Shown piece after piece: positions 55,198 through 62,500 of a stretch of 64,000 nt of DNA (the first letter of the stretch is position 1; every line of letters starts with the position of its first letter). This DNA is from Fidelibacterota bacterium (GTDB taxonomy: Bacteria; Fidelibacterota; UBA8477; JABMPR01): NCBI GenBank assembly GCA_016784025.1, contig JADHVL010000011.1, forward strand, positions 62,001 to 126,000. Reading direction: 5' to 3'. Below the pieces are notes generated by a model. That model saw nothing but the letters and a program-made list of their open reading frames with translations. It was not told the origin of the DNA and did not search any database. A program made the translations under genes and the position numbers.

Positions 55198-55896
55198 ATG
55201 AGACACACTGCTTTAGTAGCCTTAGCAACTGTGATGTTGGCTTGTGGCGCATCTTCAGACACCCATATCAATAAAAGTATTAAAGTTGGCGATGGAGAAC
55301 AGAGGAAGGGAAGTTTACGCTCTGTAAATGGTACCATAACTGTGGGTAATGAAGCTGTAGTTGATGGAAACTGCACCACAGTGAATGGTGAAATAAATAT
55401 AGGTGAGAACAGTGAAGTCGGCGAAGTCTCCTGTGTAAATGGAAGTATAAGCTTGGATCGAAACTCAAAAGCTAGTGAGGTCTCCTGTGTAAATGGCTCC
55501 ATTCTGCTTGGTGGAGAAGTGAAGGTTGATGGCGATGTTTCAACAGTAAATGGGCAAATTCGCTGTAAAAGTGAAGTCCACATTACCGGTGATCTGGAAA
55601 CTGTAAATGGTGACATGAAGGTTACTCAAACCATCATCACTGGAAATTTGAGCACGGTGAACGGAGATGTATCCCTCCATGAGAAGAGCACTGTCCGCGG
55701 AGATATCATCATCGATAGAGACAACAAGAAGTCAAATTTTAAAAAGCATAAAGAACTTGTCATTACCATTGATGGGAAATCAAAGGTAAAAGGCAATATT
55801 GAAGTTAGAGGCGATGAACCGAATGTAACGGTGATCCTCGCAGGTGGCGGCGAAGTCCTGGGAGAAATCATCAACGCTGAGGTCGTCCGCAAATAA
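55198..55896 (+). CDS. VNG-repeat beta-helix lipoprotein (bactofilin-like)
   Basis: 232 residues from the ATG at 55198 (the frame is open to 55153 but the GGGAG and lipoprotein signal fit here). Lipobox MLAC with Cys16. From about residue 43 to 170 seven VNG words recur every 18 or 19 residues (V43 to V154), each with a following I/V strand, which predicts a right-handed beta-helix of one rung per repeat, as in bactofilins. A longer strand region ends it. Anchored in a membrane by lipid, so probably extracytoplasmic. Role unknown; a scaffold or adhesin is an inference. A terminator follows. Confidence 0.78.
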   Translation: MRHTALVALATVMLACGASSDTHINKSIKVGDGEQRKGSLRSVNGTITVGNEAVVDGNCTTVNGEINIGENSEVGEVSCVNGSISLDRNSKASEVSCVNGSILLGGEVKVDGDVSTVNGQIRCKSEVHITGDLETVNGDMKVTQTIITGNLSTVNGDVSLHEKSTVRGDIIIDRDNKKSNFKKHKELVITIDGKSKVKGNIEVRGDEPNVTVILAGGGEVLGEIINAEVVRK

Positions 55897-55925
55897 CAGA
55901 CCCCCAAAGTGGGTGTCATACAATG

Positions 55926-55952
55926 AAGGGCCTTCGGGCCCTTTGTTGTTTT
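55926..55952 (+). terminator. Rho-independent terminator with UUCG loop
   Basis: AAGGGCC-TTCG-GGCCCTT followed by a T-rich tail (TTGTTGTTTT). Thirty bases after the stop of the VNG-repeat gene. Confidence 0.92.
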
Positions 55953-55966
55953 ATGCAACTTTCCCC

Positions 55967-56031
55967 TCCTGGAGACTGAGCCTGCCTACCCGGCGTAGTA
56001 GACTGGTCGAAGTACTCTCGTAGTCTGACAC
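55967..56031. repeat. Decayed palindromic intergenic sequence
   Basis: Contains CTAC-CCGGC-GTAG and AGACT...AGTCT arms (AGACTGG to GTAGTCT). It shares GGCGTAG(A)TAGA with the hairpin at 32.5 kb. Suggests a dispersed repeat remnant beside the REP-like element. Confidence 0.3.
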
Positions 56032-56050
56032 ACCCTTTCTTAATGTCCTT

Positions 56051-56090
56051 CCTCGTCATTGCGAGGAGTGAATACGACGAAGCAATCTCC
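56051..56090 (+). repeat. REP-like palindrome, left copy of GIY-YIG flank
   Basis: CCTCG-TCATTG-CGAGG hairpin (56051-56066) runs into GAGTGAATACGACGAAGCAATCTCC; ATTGC (56058-56062) pairs with GCAAT (56082-56086). The sequence is of the GTCATTGCGAGGAGCGAAGCAATCT type that occurs in many copies in unrelated genomes. Lies 69 bp before the GIY-YIG start. Confidence 0.7.
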
Positions 56091-56158
56091 AAATTTCAAC
56101 TAGGACCGAACACACAATCTATATATCTTAAATATCAAACTTTTCAATTGGAGGATAT

Positions 56159-56464
56159 ATGGCGCGAGCACAATGTGTAGTGTACATCCTTACCAATAAG
56201 GGTAACAATGTTTTATACACTGGGGTTACGAGTGACCTTGAAAATCGATTGTATGACCACCTGAACAAAACCCGACCAAATTCTTTTACCGCAAGGTACA
56301 ATCTTCAGAAACTTGTATATGTCGAACCATTCAACTCTATCACTGATGCAATTGCTAGAGAAAAACAAATCAAAGCTGGCTCAAGGAAGAAAAAAGTAAA
56401 ACTGATCGAAAAGGATAATCCCGAATGGACTGACATATCATCATCATTGCTTGGATTCGATTAG
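56159..56464 (+). CDS. Single-domain GIY-YIG nuclease (UvrC N-terminal-like)
   Basis: 101 residues. Signature: VYILTNKGNNVLYTGVTSDL (GIY-YIG as YIL..LYTG), catalytic Arg in ENRLYDHLNK, and Glu in AIAREKQIKAGSRKKKVKLI. This small class (YhbQ/YazA-like) nicks or cuts DNA and is common beside REP-like repeats. It starts with ATG after GGAGGATAT, so it is translated well. It lies between inverted REP-like sequences and just before an IS110 element. Cellular role not known; DNA processing of the repeat is an inference. Confidence 0.93.
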   Translation: MARAQCVVYILTNKGNNVLYTGVTSDLENRLYDHLNKTRPNSFTARYNLQKLVYVEPFNSITDAIAREKQIKAGSRKKKVKLIEKDNPEWTDISSSLLGFD

Positions 56465-56478
56465 AAGTAATTAAACTC

Positions 56479-56525
56479 GAGATCGCCGCGGTCATCCTTC
56501 CCTCCATTAGACTTGCGCCATGAAG
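56479..56525 (-). repeat. REP-like palindrome, inverted right copy
   Basis: On the plus strand this begins GAGATCGCCGCGGTCATC, continues CTTCCCTCC and ends TTGCGCCATGA. It corresponds to the reverse complement of the left copy (GAGATTGCTTCG...CTCCTCGCAATGACG) with substitutions and a short insertion. Orientation opposite to the left copy, so the GIY-YIG gene is enclosed. Confidence 0.5.
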
Positions 56526-56616
56526 AATTTTAAGAAATATTCTCCATAGTGAAAGAGATTCCACACATTGCATCAGAGCTGAATAAGTCTAGCACCTTCA
56601 ATTGTCATCAAGACCA

Positions 56617-56634
56617 CTTCGCGATAAAGACCCA
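56617..56634 (+). repeat. Left subterminal inverted repeat of IS110 element
   Basis: CTTCGCGATAAAGACCCA; partner is at 57793-57813 on the other strand. Confidence 0.75.
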
Positions 56635-56765
56635 GCCCTGAATGTGGCCAAAGCTAATTAGTTATTACATCCCGTTAGCAGCGGAGATTAATAAAATGGA
56701 GTCAGCTCAGACCACCGTTGCAATGCATGGAATCATAGGCCTAATTTAATTTTAGGAGACATCAA
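56635..56765 (+). ncRNA. Candidate bridge RNA region of IS110 element
   Basis: IS110-group elements encode a bridge RNA (about 170-180 nt in IS621) from the 5' noncoding end that guides the recombinase to donor and target. This 131-nt stretch plus part of the left repeat is the only room for it. Visible structure: GCTAA/TTAGC (56653-56678) closing a 16-17-nt loop, CCG/CGG, and CCTAA/TTAGG at 56740-56756 over the ribosome site. Two words repeat element ends: TTAGTTAT (56658-56665) equals the right end at 57799-57806, and AGACCAC (56709-56715) equals the left end at 56611-56617. These may be guides, but such short matches can be chance. Confidence 0.45.
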
Positions 56766-57791
56766 ATGAAACGATATGAATTTTCATGTGGCATTGATAT
56801 TTCAGCAGAGGATTTCACCCTCACAGTGTCAAAGACGCCTGGAGTAGCCTTATTAGGTCCCTCTGTGTTTGGGAATAACCTGGAGGGGTTCGAATCGCTT
56901 GACACATGGTTTAAAGAACAAAACCTACCCCCAAAGGAACTGCTAATATGCATGGAAGCAACCGGTGTATATGGAGAGGCTCTATGCTACTATCTCCACA
57001 ATCTTGGCTACTCTGTTGCAGTAGAGGCTCCCTTGAAAGTGAAACGAGCTTTTCATCCAGATGGTCACAAAACGGACGCTGTTGATAGCCTGCAGATCGC
57101 AGAATATGCTATCCGCTTTTCTGATGAGTTGAAGCAATGGAAGCCTAGAGAAGAGGTTGTGGAGCAGATTAAGAGCCTGTTATCAACCCGGGAGCAACTT
57201 GTCAAACAACGGTCTGCCAGCAAGAACGTCCTGAAAGGATTGGAGAGAAAGGTCATCTCATCAAAGATCGCTATGAGATCATTACACAAGGTTATTAAGA
57301 ACCTGGACACTGAGATATCTAACCTGGAAAAAGAGATCGAAAAGCTGATCAAATCCCAACCCCCATTACAGCAGACCATTAGCAATCTCAAATCAACCCC
57401 AGGTACTGCTATGCTATTAGCTGCTCATCTGCTATCCATCACCAATGGATTTACCCAGACAATGACTGCCAGACAAATGGCATCGTACCTAAAGATCTGT
57501 TCCTTTAAACATGAAAGTGGATCATCAGTGTACAAATCTCCCAGGTCAAAGAAGTATGGACCGTCAGCAATGCGAAAATTACTACATCTAGCTGCCAGAT
57601 CGGTGGTTACCCATGACCAAAACTTCAGGAAATACTATCTACGTAAATTAGAGGAGGGTAAGCCTAAAAAGGTGATCCTTAATAATGTAGCCAACAAATT
57701 ATTAAAGGTGTTGTGCGCCATAATCAGGGATCAAGCACCTTATATTGATAACTATAAATCTATTAACCCAACACTGCTAAATAATGCTTGA
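56766..57791 (+). CDS. IS110-family transposase (DEDD recombinase)
   Basis: 341 residues. N-terminal RuvC-like DEDD domain: CGIDISAEDF (D11), CMEATGVYG (E64), HKTDAVDS (D104, D107). A coiled coil follows (about 150-195), then the Transposase_20 domain: LKSTPGTAMLLAAHLLSITNGF, ASYLKIC, HESGSS with Ser251 as the expected nucleophile, and AMRKLLHLAARSVV. No frameshift or stop, so probably active. AGGAG at 56754-56758 lies in a hairpin. IS110 recombinases make circular intermediates and insert by bridge RNA guidance. Confidence 0.93.
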   Translation: MKRYEFSCGIDISAEDFTLTVSKTPGVALLGPSVFGNNLEGFESLDTWFKEQNLPPKELLICMEATGVYGEALCYYLHNLGYSVAVEAPLKVKRAFHPDGHKTDAVDSLQIAEYAIRFSDELKQWKPREEVVEQIKSLLSTREQLVKQRSASKNVLKGLERKVISSKIAMRSLHKVIKNLDTEISNLEKEIEKLIKSQPPLQQTISNLKSTPGTAMLLAAHLLSITNGFTQTMTARQMASYLKICSFKHESGSSVYKSPRSKKYGPSAMRKLLHLAARSVVTHDQNFRKYYLRKLEEGKPKKVILNNVANKLLKVLCAIIRDQAPYIDNYKSINPTLLNNA

Positions 57792-57792
57792 T

Positions 57793-57813
57793 TGGGTCTT
57801 AGTTATCGCGAAG
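57793..57813 (-). repeat. Right subterminal inverted repeat of IS110 element
   Basis: Plus strand TGGGTCTTAGTTATCGCGAAG; pairs with the left repeat apart from a 3-base insertion. Begins at the second base after the transposase stop. Confidence 0.75.
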
Positions 57814-57891
57814 ACGAATAGGCACGATCCGCACTTATTGGTGATATGGTAACAAACTCCCTCTCCAAAATTAAGTTTACATCATTCCCAT

Positions 57892-57919
57892 TTGTCACAG
57901 CCTGGATTTATGCTATCCT
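57892..57919 (+). promoter_or_regulatory. Candidate promoter for aminotransferase-tgt operon
   Basis: TTGTCA (57892-57897) and TATCCT (57914-57919), 16-nt spacer, 24 bp before the start of the aminotransferase gene. Near the IS right end, so read-out from the element could also contribute. Confidence 0.35.
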
Positions 57920-57943
57920 ATACGGGATGGAGGTTCAAACACA

Positions 57944-58783
57944 ATGCTAATCTACGCAAATGGATCCTGGGTTGATGCTCATAAGGCAGTAGTGCCATTT
58001 AATGATCAGGGCTTTCTATATGGGGATAGTCTTTTTGAGACCGTTCGGGTCAATCATGGGCGTGCATTTCGCTTGGAAAAGCATATGGATCGTATGCGTA
58101 GTGGGATGGAAACCATTCATATGGCAGGCACTGACCTGCTGGCAGAAATACCAGGAATTTTACAAACATATATCTCAAAAAATGATCTGGACAATGCCTT
58201 AACTCGCATCATAATAACCAGGGGAATCACGCAGGGATCACCCTGGCGCTCTGTATCACATCCAGCCCTGTATATGACCTCGCGGTCTATCAATGAGCCA
58301 GAACAATGGCCAGTAAAGGTCGTTTTCCTTGAAGAAAAGAATTATCCCATACTGCGTTTTCATCCAGCTATTAAATCAGGCAATTATTTAGGGAATATGC
58401 TGGCCAAAAAAGATGCTGAGGATGCAGGTGCTTTTGAACCCGTGTTTGTCAATCGAGACGGCTATGTCACAGAATGCGCCATTAGAAATGTTTTTTTTAT
58501 CAGAGATGACATATTACTGACTCCATCCCTTGAATTGGGTGTTTTGCCAGGTGTCATCAGAGATACCATCATGGAGTTGGCCGAAAGACGTCATCTCAAA
58601 GTAAGAGAAACCTTGATTATTCAAGATGATGTCCAGGAGATGGATGAGGCTTTTATTTCCAGTACAGGCGTTGGCGTGTTACCCATAACCTGGGATGGAT
58701 TTCGTTCTAATTATCACCACAGTCAAATCCTCAGAGAGGATTTACATAAGCTTTTTGAATCAGGAGATTTGAATGTCACATAA
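57944..58783 (+). CDS. Class IV PLP aminotransferase (DAAT/BCAT/ADC-lyase fold)
   Basis: 279 residues. Seen: NGSWVDAHKAVVPFNDQGFLYGDSLFETVRV, PAIKSGNYLGNML with the PLP Lys (near 145), VTECAIRNVFFI (Glu and Asn of PLP site), and SSTGVGVLPI at the C-terminus. The 'LFETVRV' start and K-x-x-N-Y-L form occur in both D-amino-acid transaminases and aminodeoxychorismate lyases, so the reaction is undecided. AGG upstream of ATG. Overlaps the next gene by 11 bp. Confidence 0.82.
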   Translation: MLIYANGSWVDAHKAVVPFNDQGFLYGDSLFETVRVNHGRAFRLEKHMDRMRSGMETIHMAGTDLLAEIPGILQTYISKNDLDNALTRIIITRGITQGSPWRSVSHPALYMTSRSINEPEQWPVKVVFLEEKNYPILRFHPAIKSGNYLGNMLAKKDAEDAGAFEPVFVNRDGYVTECAIRNVFFIRDDILLTPSLELGVLPGVIRDTIMELAERRHLKVRETLIIQDDVQEMDEAFISSTGVGVLPITWDGFRSNYHHSQILREDLHKLFESGDLNVT

Positions 58784-59345
58784 AAAATTTGATCCCAACC
58801 GAGCTGAAAAGCTCATCGCGGCTGAACGCTATCAGGAGTTGAAGCCGGATATCATCCTGCAGAAATTGGGTATACGATCTGGCAACACCATACTGGATCT
58901 GGGATGCGGAAATGGTTTTTTTACTTTTCCTGCCGCCGTTGCCATGGGTGAGGGTATGGTCATCGCAGCCGATATGTCAGAAGACATGCTTTCCCTCCTC
59001 AAGCAGAGAAACACACCAGACAATATTCAGATTCTTAAGGTTGAAGAAGTCAAAATGGATATTGAGGATGATTCAGTCGATGCAGCTGTCCTCATCGCTG
59101 TATACCATGAGTTTAAGAATCCCATGGAAAACCTGGCTGAGCTTAAACGTACGCTAAAACTTGGTGGGAAGATGCTTATTTTAGATTGGGATCCTCAAGC
59201 AGACAAGGAACGGGGTCCTGGAAAAGCGCATCGTGTAGCTAAAATTCAGGCCATCAAAGATTTGAAAGCGTCAGGGTTTACTATTGAAAACCATGAGAAT
59301 TATACCCTTGATATGTGGATGATCGTCGCCCACTCCAACACATAG
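58773..59345 (+). CDS. Class I SAM-dependent methyltransferase
   Basis: 190 residues. Motif I ILDLGCGNGFFTFPAA, motif II acidic VIAADMSEDML, then VEEVKMDIEDDSVDAAVLIAVYHEF (motif IV/V area) and KLGGKMLILDWDP. Typical small Methyltransf_11 length. Substrate unknown. Its ATG lies within the end of the aminotransferase gene (11-bp overlap). Confidence 0.88.
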   Translation: MSHKKFDPNRAEKLIAAERYQELKPDIILQKLGIRSGNTILDLGCGNGFFTFPAAVAMGEGMVIAADMSEDMLSLLKQRNTPDNIQILKVEEVKMDIEDDSVDAAVLIAVYHEFKNPMENLAELKRTLKLGGKMLILDWDPQADKERGPGKAHRVAKIQAIKDLKASGFTIENHENYTLDMWMIVAHSNT

Positions 59346-59366
59346 ATATCATGTAAAAGGGGGCAG

Positions 59367-59948
59367 ATGCGAAAATTAAACCTTTATTATATTGTCAGCA
59401 TACTCACTCTGGCCTTTATGATGTTTATTCTCTTCAGAACCTTGCAGGTCACTGGTTGGTTTGAAGAGCATCAGGGAAAGAGTCCAGCTGAGCGTGTGCT
59501 TCAGAACTATCCAGGGGTCTATCAACTCAAAACACCAGGGGATGATTTAGCAAATCCTCCAGTGAGGGTTGAGCCATATAAAGTTGCCGGTGAAACAGGT
59601 TGGCTCATGATTCGCCTGGACTCATTACCACGCTATCTTGTTGATGTCAGTGATTTTGAGGATGAACAAATCCTGATTCAAATTTACCAATTTGATTCAA
59701 CTGGGAGCCAAAGCCGTCTGGAAGGATGTGAGCTTCTGTTGAAAGAGGATGATGCAGAAAATTTTGTGGGAAGTACAATAGGTGATTTTTGTGGGCTCAA
59801 GGAGCAGTCCTCGGAGTATCTTGCACTGGATCTATTGCTAAGTGGTCCCATCATGTCACTGAAAATTCAGAGAGGTGTGTTGGGTCAGGCAGACAGTTCT
59901 GAAGCAAAGAAATATTTGTTAGAGAGGTTGATTCATGGTCGAGAGTAA
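59367..59948 (+). CDS. Single-helix membrane-anchored protein, CpeT-like texture
   Basis: 193 residues. One N-terminal membrane helix (LYYIVSILTLAFMMFILFRTL). The soluble part has VEPYKVAGETGWLMIRLDSL, QILIQIYQFD, EGCELLLKEDDAENFVG and DFCGLKEQSSEYLALDLLL; the GCELLLK...FVG...C word recalls the CpeT/CpcT chromophore-lyase fold, a weak likeness by eye. No phycobilin function is implied. Overlaps the tgt start by 14 bp. Confidence 0.6.
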   Translation: MRKLNLYYIVSILTLAFMMFILFRTLQVTGWFEEHQGKSPAERVLQNYPGVYQLKTPGDDLANPPVRVEPYKVAGETGWLMIRLDSLPRYLVDVSDFEDEQILIQIYQFDSTGSQSRLEGCELLLKEDDAENFVGSTIGDFCGLKEQSSEYLALDLLLSGPIMSLKIQRGVLGQADSSEAKKYLLERLIHGRE

Positions 59949-61074
59949 AAAAGATATAAAATTTAAACTGACACGTACTGATCCTTCAGGTGCTCGACGT
60001 GGTCATTTTTTCACCGAGCACGGCAAGGTTGAGACGCCTACCTTTATGCCTGTTGGAACAGCTGGTTATGTGCGTTCCACACCCATGCGGGATGTGGCTG
60101 AATCCGGTGCACAGGTGGTTCTGGCAAACACATATCACCTCTCTCTTGGAGAAAGACTGCAAACCGTGAAACGTGCAGGCGGATTACATCGCTTTATGGG
60201 ATGGGAAGGTACCATCCTCACTGATTCCGGTGGCTTTCAGGTTTTTTCAATGGAAGACAGCGAGATTACAGAAAAAGGTGTCACATTCCAATTTGAAGAA
60301 AATGGAGAAAAACTCTTTCTCGGACCAGAACAATCCATGGCTATCCAACGTGATCTGGGTTCAGATATCGTCATGGCCTTTGATGAATGTGTCGATTATA
60401 AAGCCCCCCAGGAATATGTCCAGAAATCTGTCGAGCGTACAACGCGTTGGGCTGAGCGAAGTCGCGAATATCCGCTTCAAGATCATCAATTCATGTTTGG
60501 AATTATCCAGGGAGGTATTTTCCAATCATTGAGACGCCAGAGTGCCACTGAGATTACCAATATTCCTTTTGATGGTTTTGCCATCGGAGGAGTGAGTGTA
60601 GGTGAAGGTCTTGATCTTTTGAAGGAAGTTGTAGGCTATACCACTCCACTCATGCCACCAATGAAACCCCGCTATCTCATGGGTGTCGGTTTACCAGAAG
60701 ATATCCTGGCCTCAGTTGAGCGGGGAATTGATATGTTTGATTGTGTGATTCCCACACGCTATGCCAGGCAGGGGACTTTGTTTACCAGAATGGGCAAGTT
60801 GCGTATTATGGACAAAGTTTTCCGCAAGGATAAGTATCCTCTGGATACTGCTTGTCGCTGTTATACCTGCCAGACCTATTCACGGATGGTCCTGCGTTAT
60901 CTCTTTTTCTCAAAGGATCCACTGGCAGAAACCCTGGCGACTATTCATAACCTGACCTTTTATCAAGACCTCATGGCAGACATTCGTCGTGCCATTGAGA
61001 AGGGTAATTATGACAATTTTCAACGAGGCTGGTTAAACAGTTATTTTCGGAAGAATAGTCCCCGAAAGAAATAA
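59935..61074 (+). CDS. tgt: Queuine/preQ1 tRNA-guanine transglycosylase
   Basis: Exchanges guanine 34 of GUN-anticodon tRNAs for preQ1 in queuosine synthesis. 379 residues. Seen: TPTFMPVGTAGYVRS, NTYHLSL, LTDSGGFQVFSM with the catalytic base Asp, FDECVDY, IQGGIFQSLRRQSA, IGGVSVGEGLD, FDCVIPTRYARQGTLFT with the nucleophile Asp, and zinc ligands CRCYTC with the His 26 residues on (ATIHN). The zinc site is complete. ATG within the end of the preceding gene (14-bp overlap). A weak hairpin (CCCTTGC/GCAGGGG, 61103-61120) follows. Confidence 0.97.
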   Translation: MVESKKDIKFKLTRTDPSGARRGHFFTEHGKVETPTFMPVGTAGYVRSTPMRDVAESGAQVVLANTYHLSLGERLQTVKRAGGLHRFMGWEGTILTDSGGFQVFSMEDSEITEKGVTFQFEENGEKLFLGPEQSMAIQRDLGSDIVMAFDECVDYKAPQEYVQKSVERTTRWAERSREYPLQDHQFMFGIIQGGIFQSLRRQSATEITNIPFDGFAIGGVSVGEGLDLLKEVVGYTTPLMPPMKPRYLMGVGLPEDILASVERGIDMFDCVIPTRYARQGTLFTRMGKLRIMDKVFRKDKYPLDTACRCYTCQTYSRMVLRYLFFSKDPLAETLATIHNLTFYQDLMADIRRAIEKGNYDNFQRGWLNSYFRKNSPRKK

Positions 61075-61102
61075 ACCACACAAAGTTCAACATCTGAATG
61101 TG

Positions 61103-61130
61103 CCCTTGCTTTGGCAGGGGTGGTCTTTTA
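61103..61130 (+). terminator. Weak terminator-like hairpin after tgt
   Basis: CCCTTGC-TTTG-GCAGGGG (one G-T pair) and then TGGTCTTTT, 29 bp after the stop. May be only partial termination, as the next gene is close. Confidence 0.35.
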
Positions 61131-61160
61131 AATTCAGATTCAATTAGAGCCGGAGGAATA

Positions 61161-61667
61161 ATGGGCGACATCGATTTAAAGAATGCTGAAAGCAGGACGA
61201 AATACCTGAAAGACAATCTTGGAAGTCTCATGAATGGGATTGATTCCAATTATGGTCAGGTTCTCATGGATGAGTTGATGCGCCGCATGGAAGCCACGGT
61301 CAGCGAGTTTAATGATGAAGTTAAAGCTATGCTGGGACAGTTACAGGGGATAAAGCCTACGCCTAAGGACAACATTCTAACTTCAGCGCCTCGACCTGAA
61401 CCACAAGCGCCACAGGCCCCAAAGGCTGCACCCGCGCCACAGGCTGCACCGGCACCTCCCACCACGGAATTAAAATCGGCACCTCCCATTATTGAGCCTG
61501 AACCTGTTGTAGAATTGCCATCATTTAGTGATGAGCCTGAAACTTTTGCAGCACCACCAGAACCACCACCAGCCTCAGAGACGGTTAAAGAAGTGGAAAT
61601 TGAGGTGGATCTTCCACCAGAGGAACTTTCAGATTTTGAGAAGAAGCTCAGATCTTTGGGGAGTTAA
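61161..61667 (+). CDS. Small coiled-coil protein with Pro/Ala-rich linker and acidic tail
   Basis: 168 residues from the ATG at 61161, picked because CCGGAGGAATA precedes it (frame opens earlier at 61098). Helical N-terminal part (about 1-65; ESRTKYLKDNLGSLMNGID, DELMRRMEATVSEFNDEVKAM), a Pro/Ala-rich linker (about 75-125; APQAPKAAPAPQAAPAPP), and an acidic end (VEIEVDLPPEELSDFEKKLRSL). No signal peptide. Not a family that I know. Followed by a strong terminator. Confidence 0.75.
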   Translation: MGDIDLKNAESRTKYLKDNLGSLMNGIDSNYGQVLMDELMRRMEATVSEFNDEVKAMLGQLQGIKPTPKDNILTSAPRPEPQAPQAPKAAPAPQAAPAPPTTELKSAPPIIEPEPVVELPSFSDEPETFAAPPEPPPASETVKEVEIEVDLPPEELSDFEKKLRSLGS

Positions 61668-61692
61668 TCTCACTCAATAAAATGATTCACTG

Positions 61693-61721
61693 AAGCGGCG
61701 ACATAGATCGCCGCTTTTTTT
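61693..61721. terminator. Strong terminator between convergent genes
   Basis: AAGCGGCGA-CATAGA-TCGCCGCTT with a T-run to 61721. It lies 26 bp after the coiled-coil gene and ends at the stop of the convergent EEP gene, so it may serve both strands. Confidence 0.9.
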
Positions 61722-62493
61722 ATCTGAAATGCAGGATTTGGGGTAGGTGATCTGAGGTAGTCGAGATCTCGGGATGCTGAAATTCACCAGTCTTTACTAC
61801 TTCAATCTCTTTGCCAATAAAAAGATAATCAATACGTCGATCAGGTTTATCTGCTAGAAAAGTTGGGGGAGGTTCTTCAGTGAATTCAGCAAGACCGTCC
61901 CGCAATAATTTTGTTAGCCGGCCAAAAGCATGAGAAGTTGGTGCAAAGTTAAAATCACCTGCTAAAATCAGTTTGTCCTGGTCAGGTAGCACCTCAATGA
62001 TGCGCTCGACCTGCTCCCAGCGTTCCTGTGGGCTTAAACCGAGGTGAGTCCCCATAATGGTAAGAGTGTCGCCTCTCACATCGATTTGGCTTAAAAAGAC
62101 ACTCCTGCCTTCTAAAAGACTATCCGTTGATAAATCAATGATCTGAAAATCAAGGATGGGATACCTGGATAAGAGTGCATTTCCGTATTGCCCGCCATCA
62201 TAATCTATGGATCGACCAAATACAGCGAATAAATCCAACAAGCTCCCCAGGCTATCGGCCTGATGGACCCCATATGATCTTGCAGTGCCTTGATCTACTT
62301 CATTTAGAATAATAATATCTGGATTGGCAGCCCTGATAACACGAGCCGTGCGCTCCAGATCCAGAACGCCATCCAGACCCACTCCGTGCCTGATGTTGTA
62401 TGTCATAATGCTGTGGCTGTTTAATTTTGTTGTACAATTGCAGAGGATATTGCTCGCCAGGAACAATACTAAAACAAAGCAGCGATGCCTCAT
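61720..62493 (-). CDS. Endonuclease/exonuclease/phosphatase-family exported protein
   Basis: 257 residues from the ATG at 62493 (frame opens to 62562). A hydrophobic start (CFVLVLFLASNIL) suggests export. EEP-fold words: SIMTYNIRHGVG (Asn), IIILNEVDQGT (Glu), MGTHLGLSPQERWEQ (His), ILAGDFNFAPTS (Asp, Asn), RRIDYLFIGKE and STTSDHLPQILH (Asp, His). These are full catalytic residues. Substrate (nucleic acid, phospholipid or sugar phosphate) is unknown. Seven bp after the NlpC/P60 stop, so coupled. Confidence 0.85.
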   Translation of the reverse strand: MRHRCFVLVLFLASNILCNCTTKLNSHSIMTYNIRHGVGLDGVLDLERTARVIRAANPDIIILNEVDQGTARSYGVHQADSLGSLLDLFAVFGRSIDYDGGQYGNALLSRYPILDFQIIDLSTDSLLEGRSVFLSQIDVRGDTLTIMGTHLGLSPQERWEQVERIIEVLPDQDKLILAGDFNFAPTSHAFGRLTKLLRDGLAEFTEEPPPTFLADKPDRRIDYLFIGKEIEVVKTGEFQHPEISTTSDHLPQILHFR

Positions 62494-62500
62494 CAGCTTC

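Larger units (their letters stand above)
56611..57820 (+). mobile_element. IS110-family insertion sequence, apparently complete
   Basis: About 1.2 kb holding one transposase gene. Subterminal inverted repeats: left CTTCGCGATAAAGACCCA at 56617-56634, right (minus strand) CTTCGCGATAACTAAGACCCA over 57793-57813, the latter with three extra bases. The right repeat starts two bases after the transposase stop. Exact ends and any core dinucleotide cannot be set by eye. Insertion is 90 bp from the inverted REP-like copy. The long 5' and short 3' noncoding parts fit the IS110 rather than IS1111 group. Confidence 0.7.
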
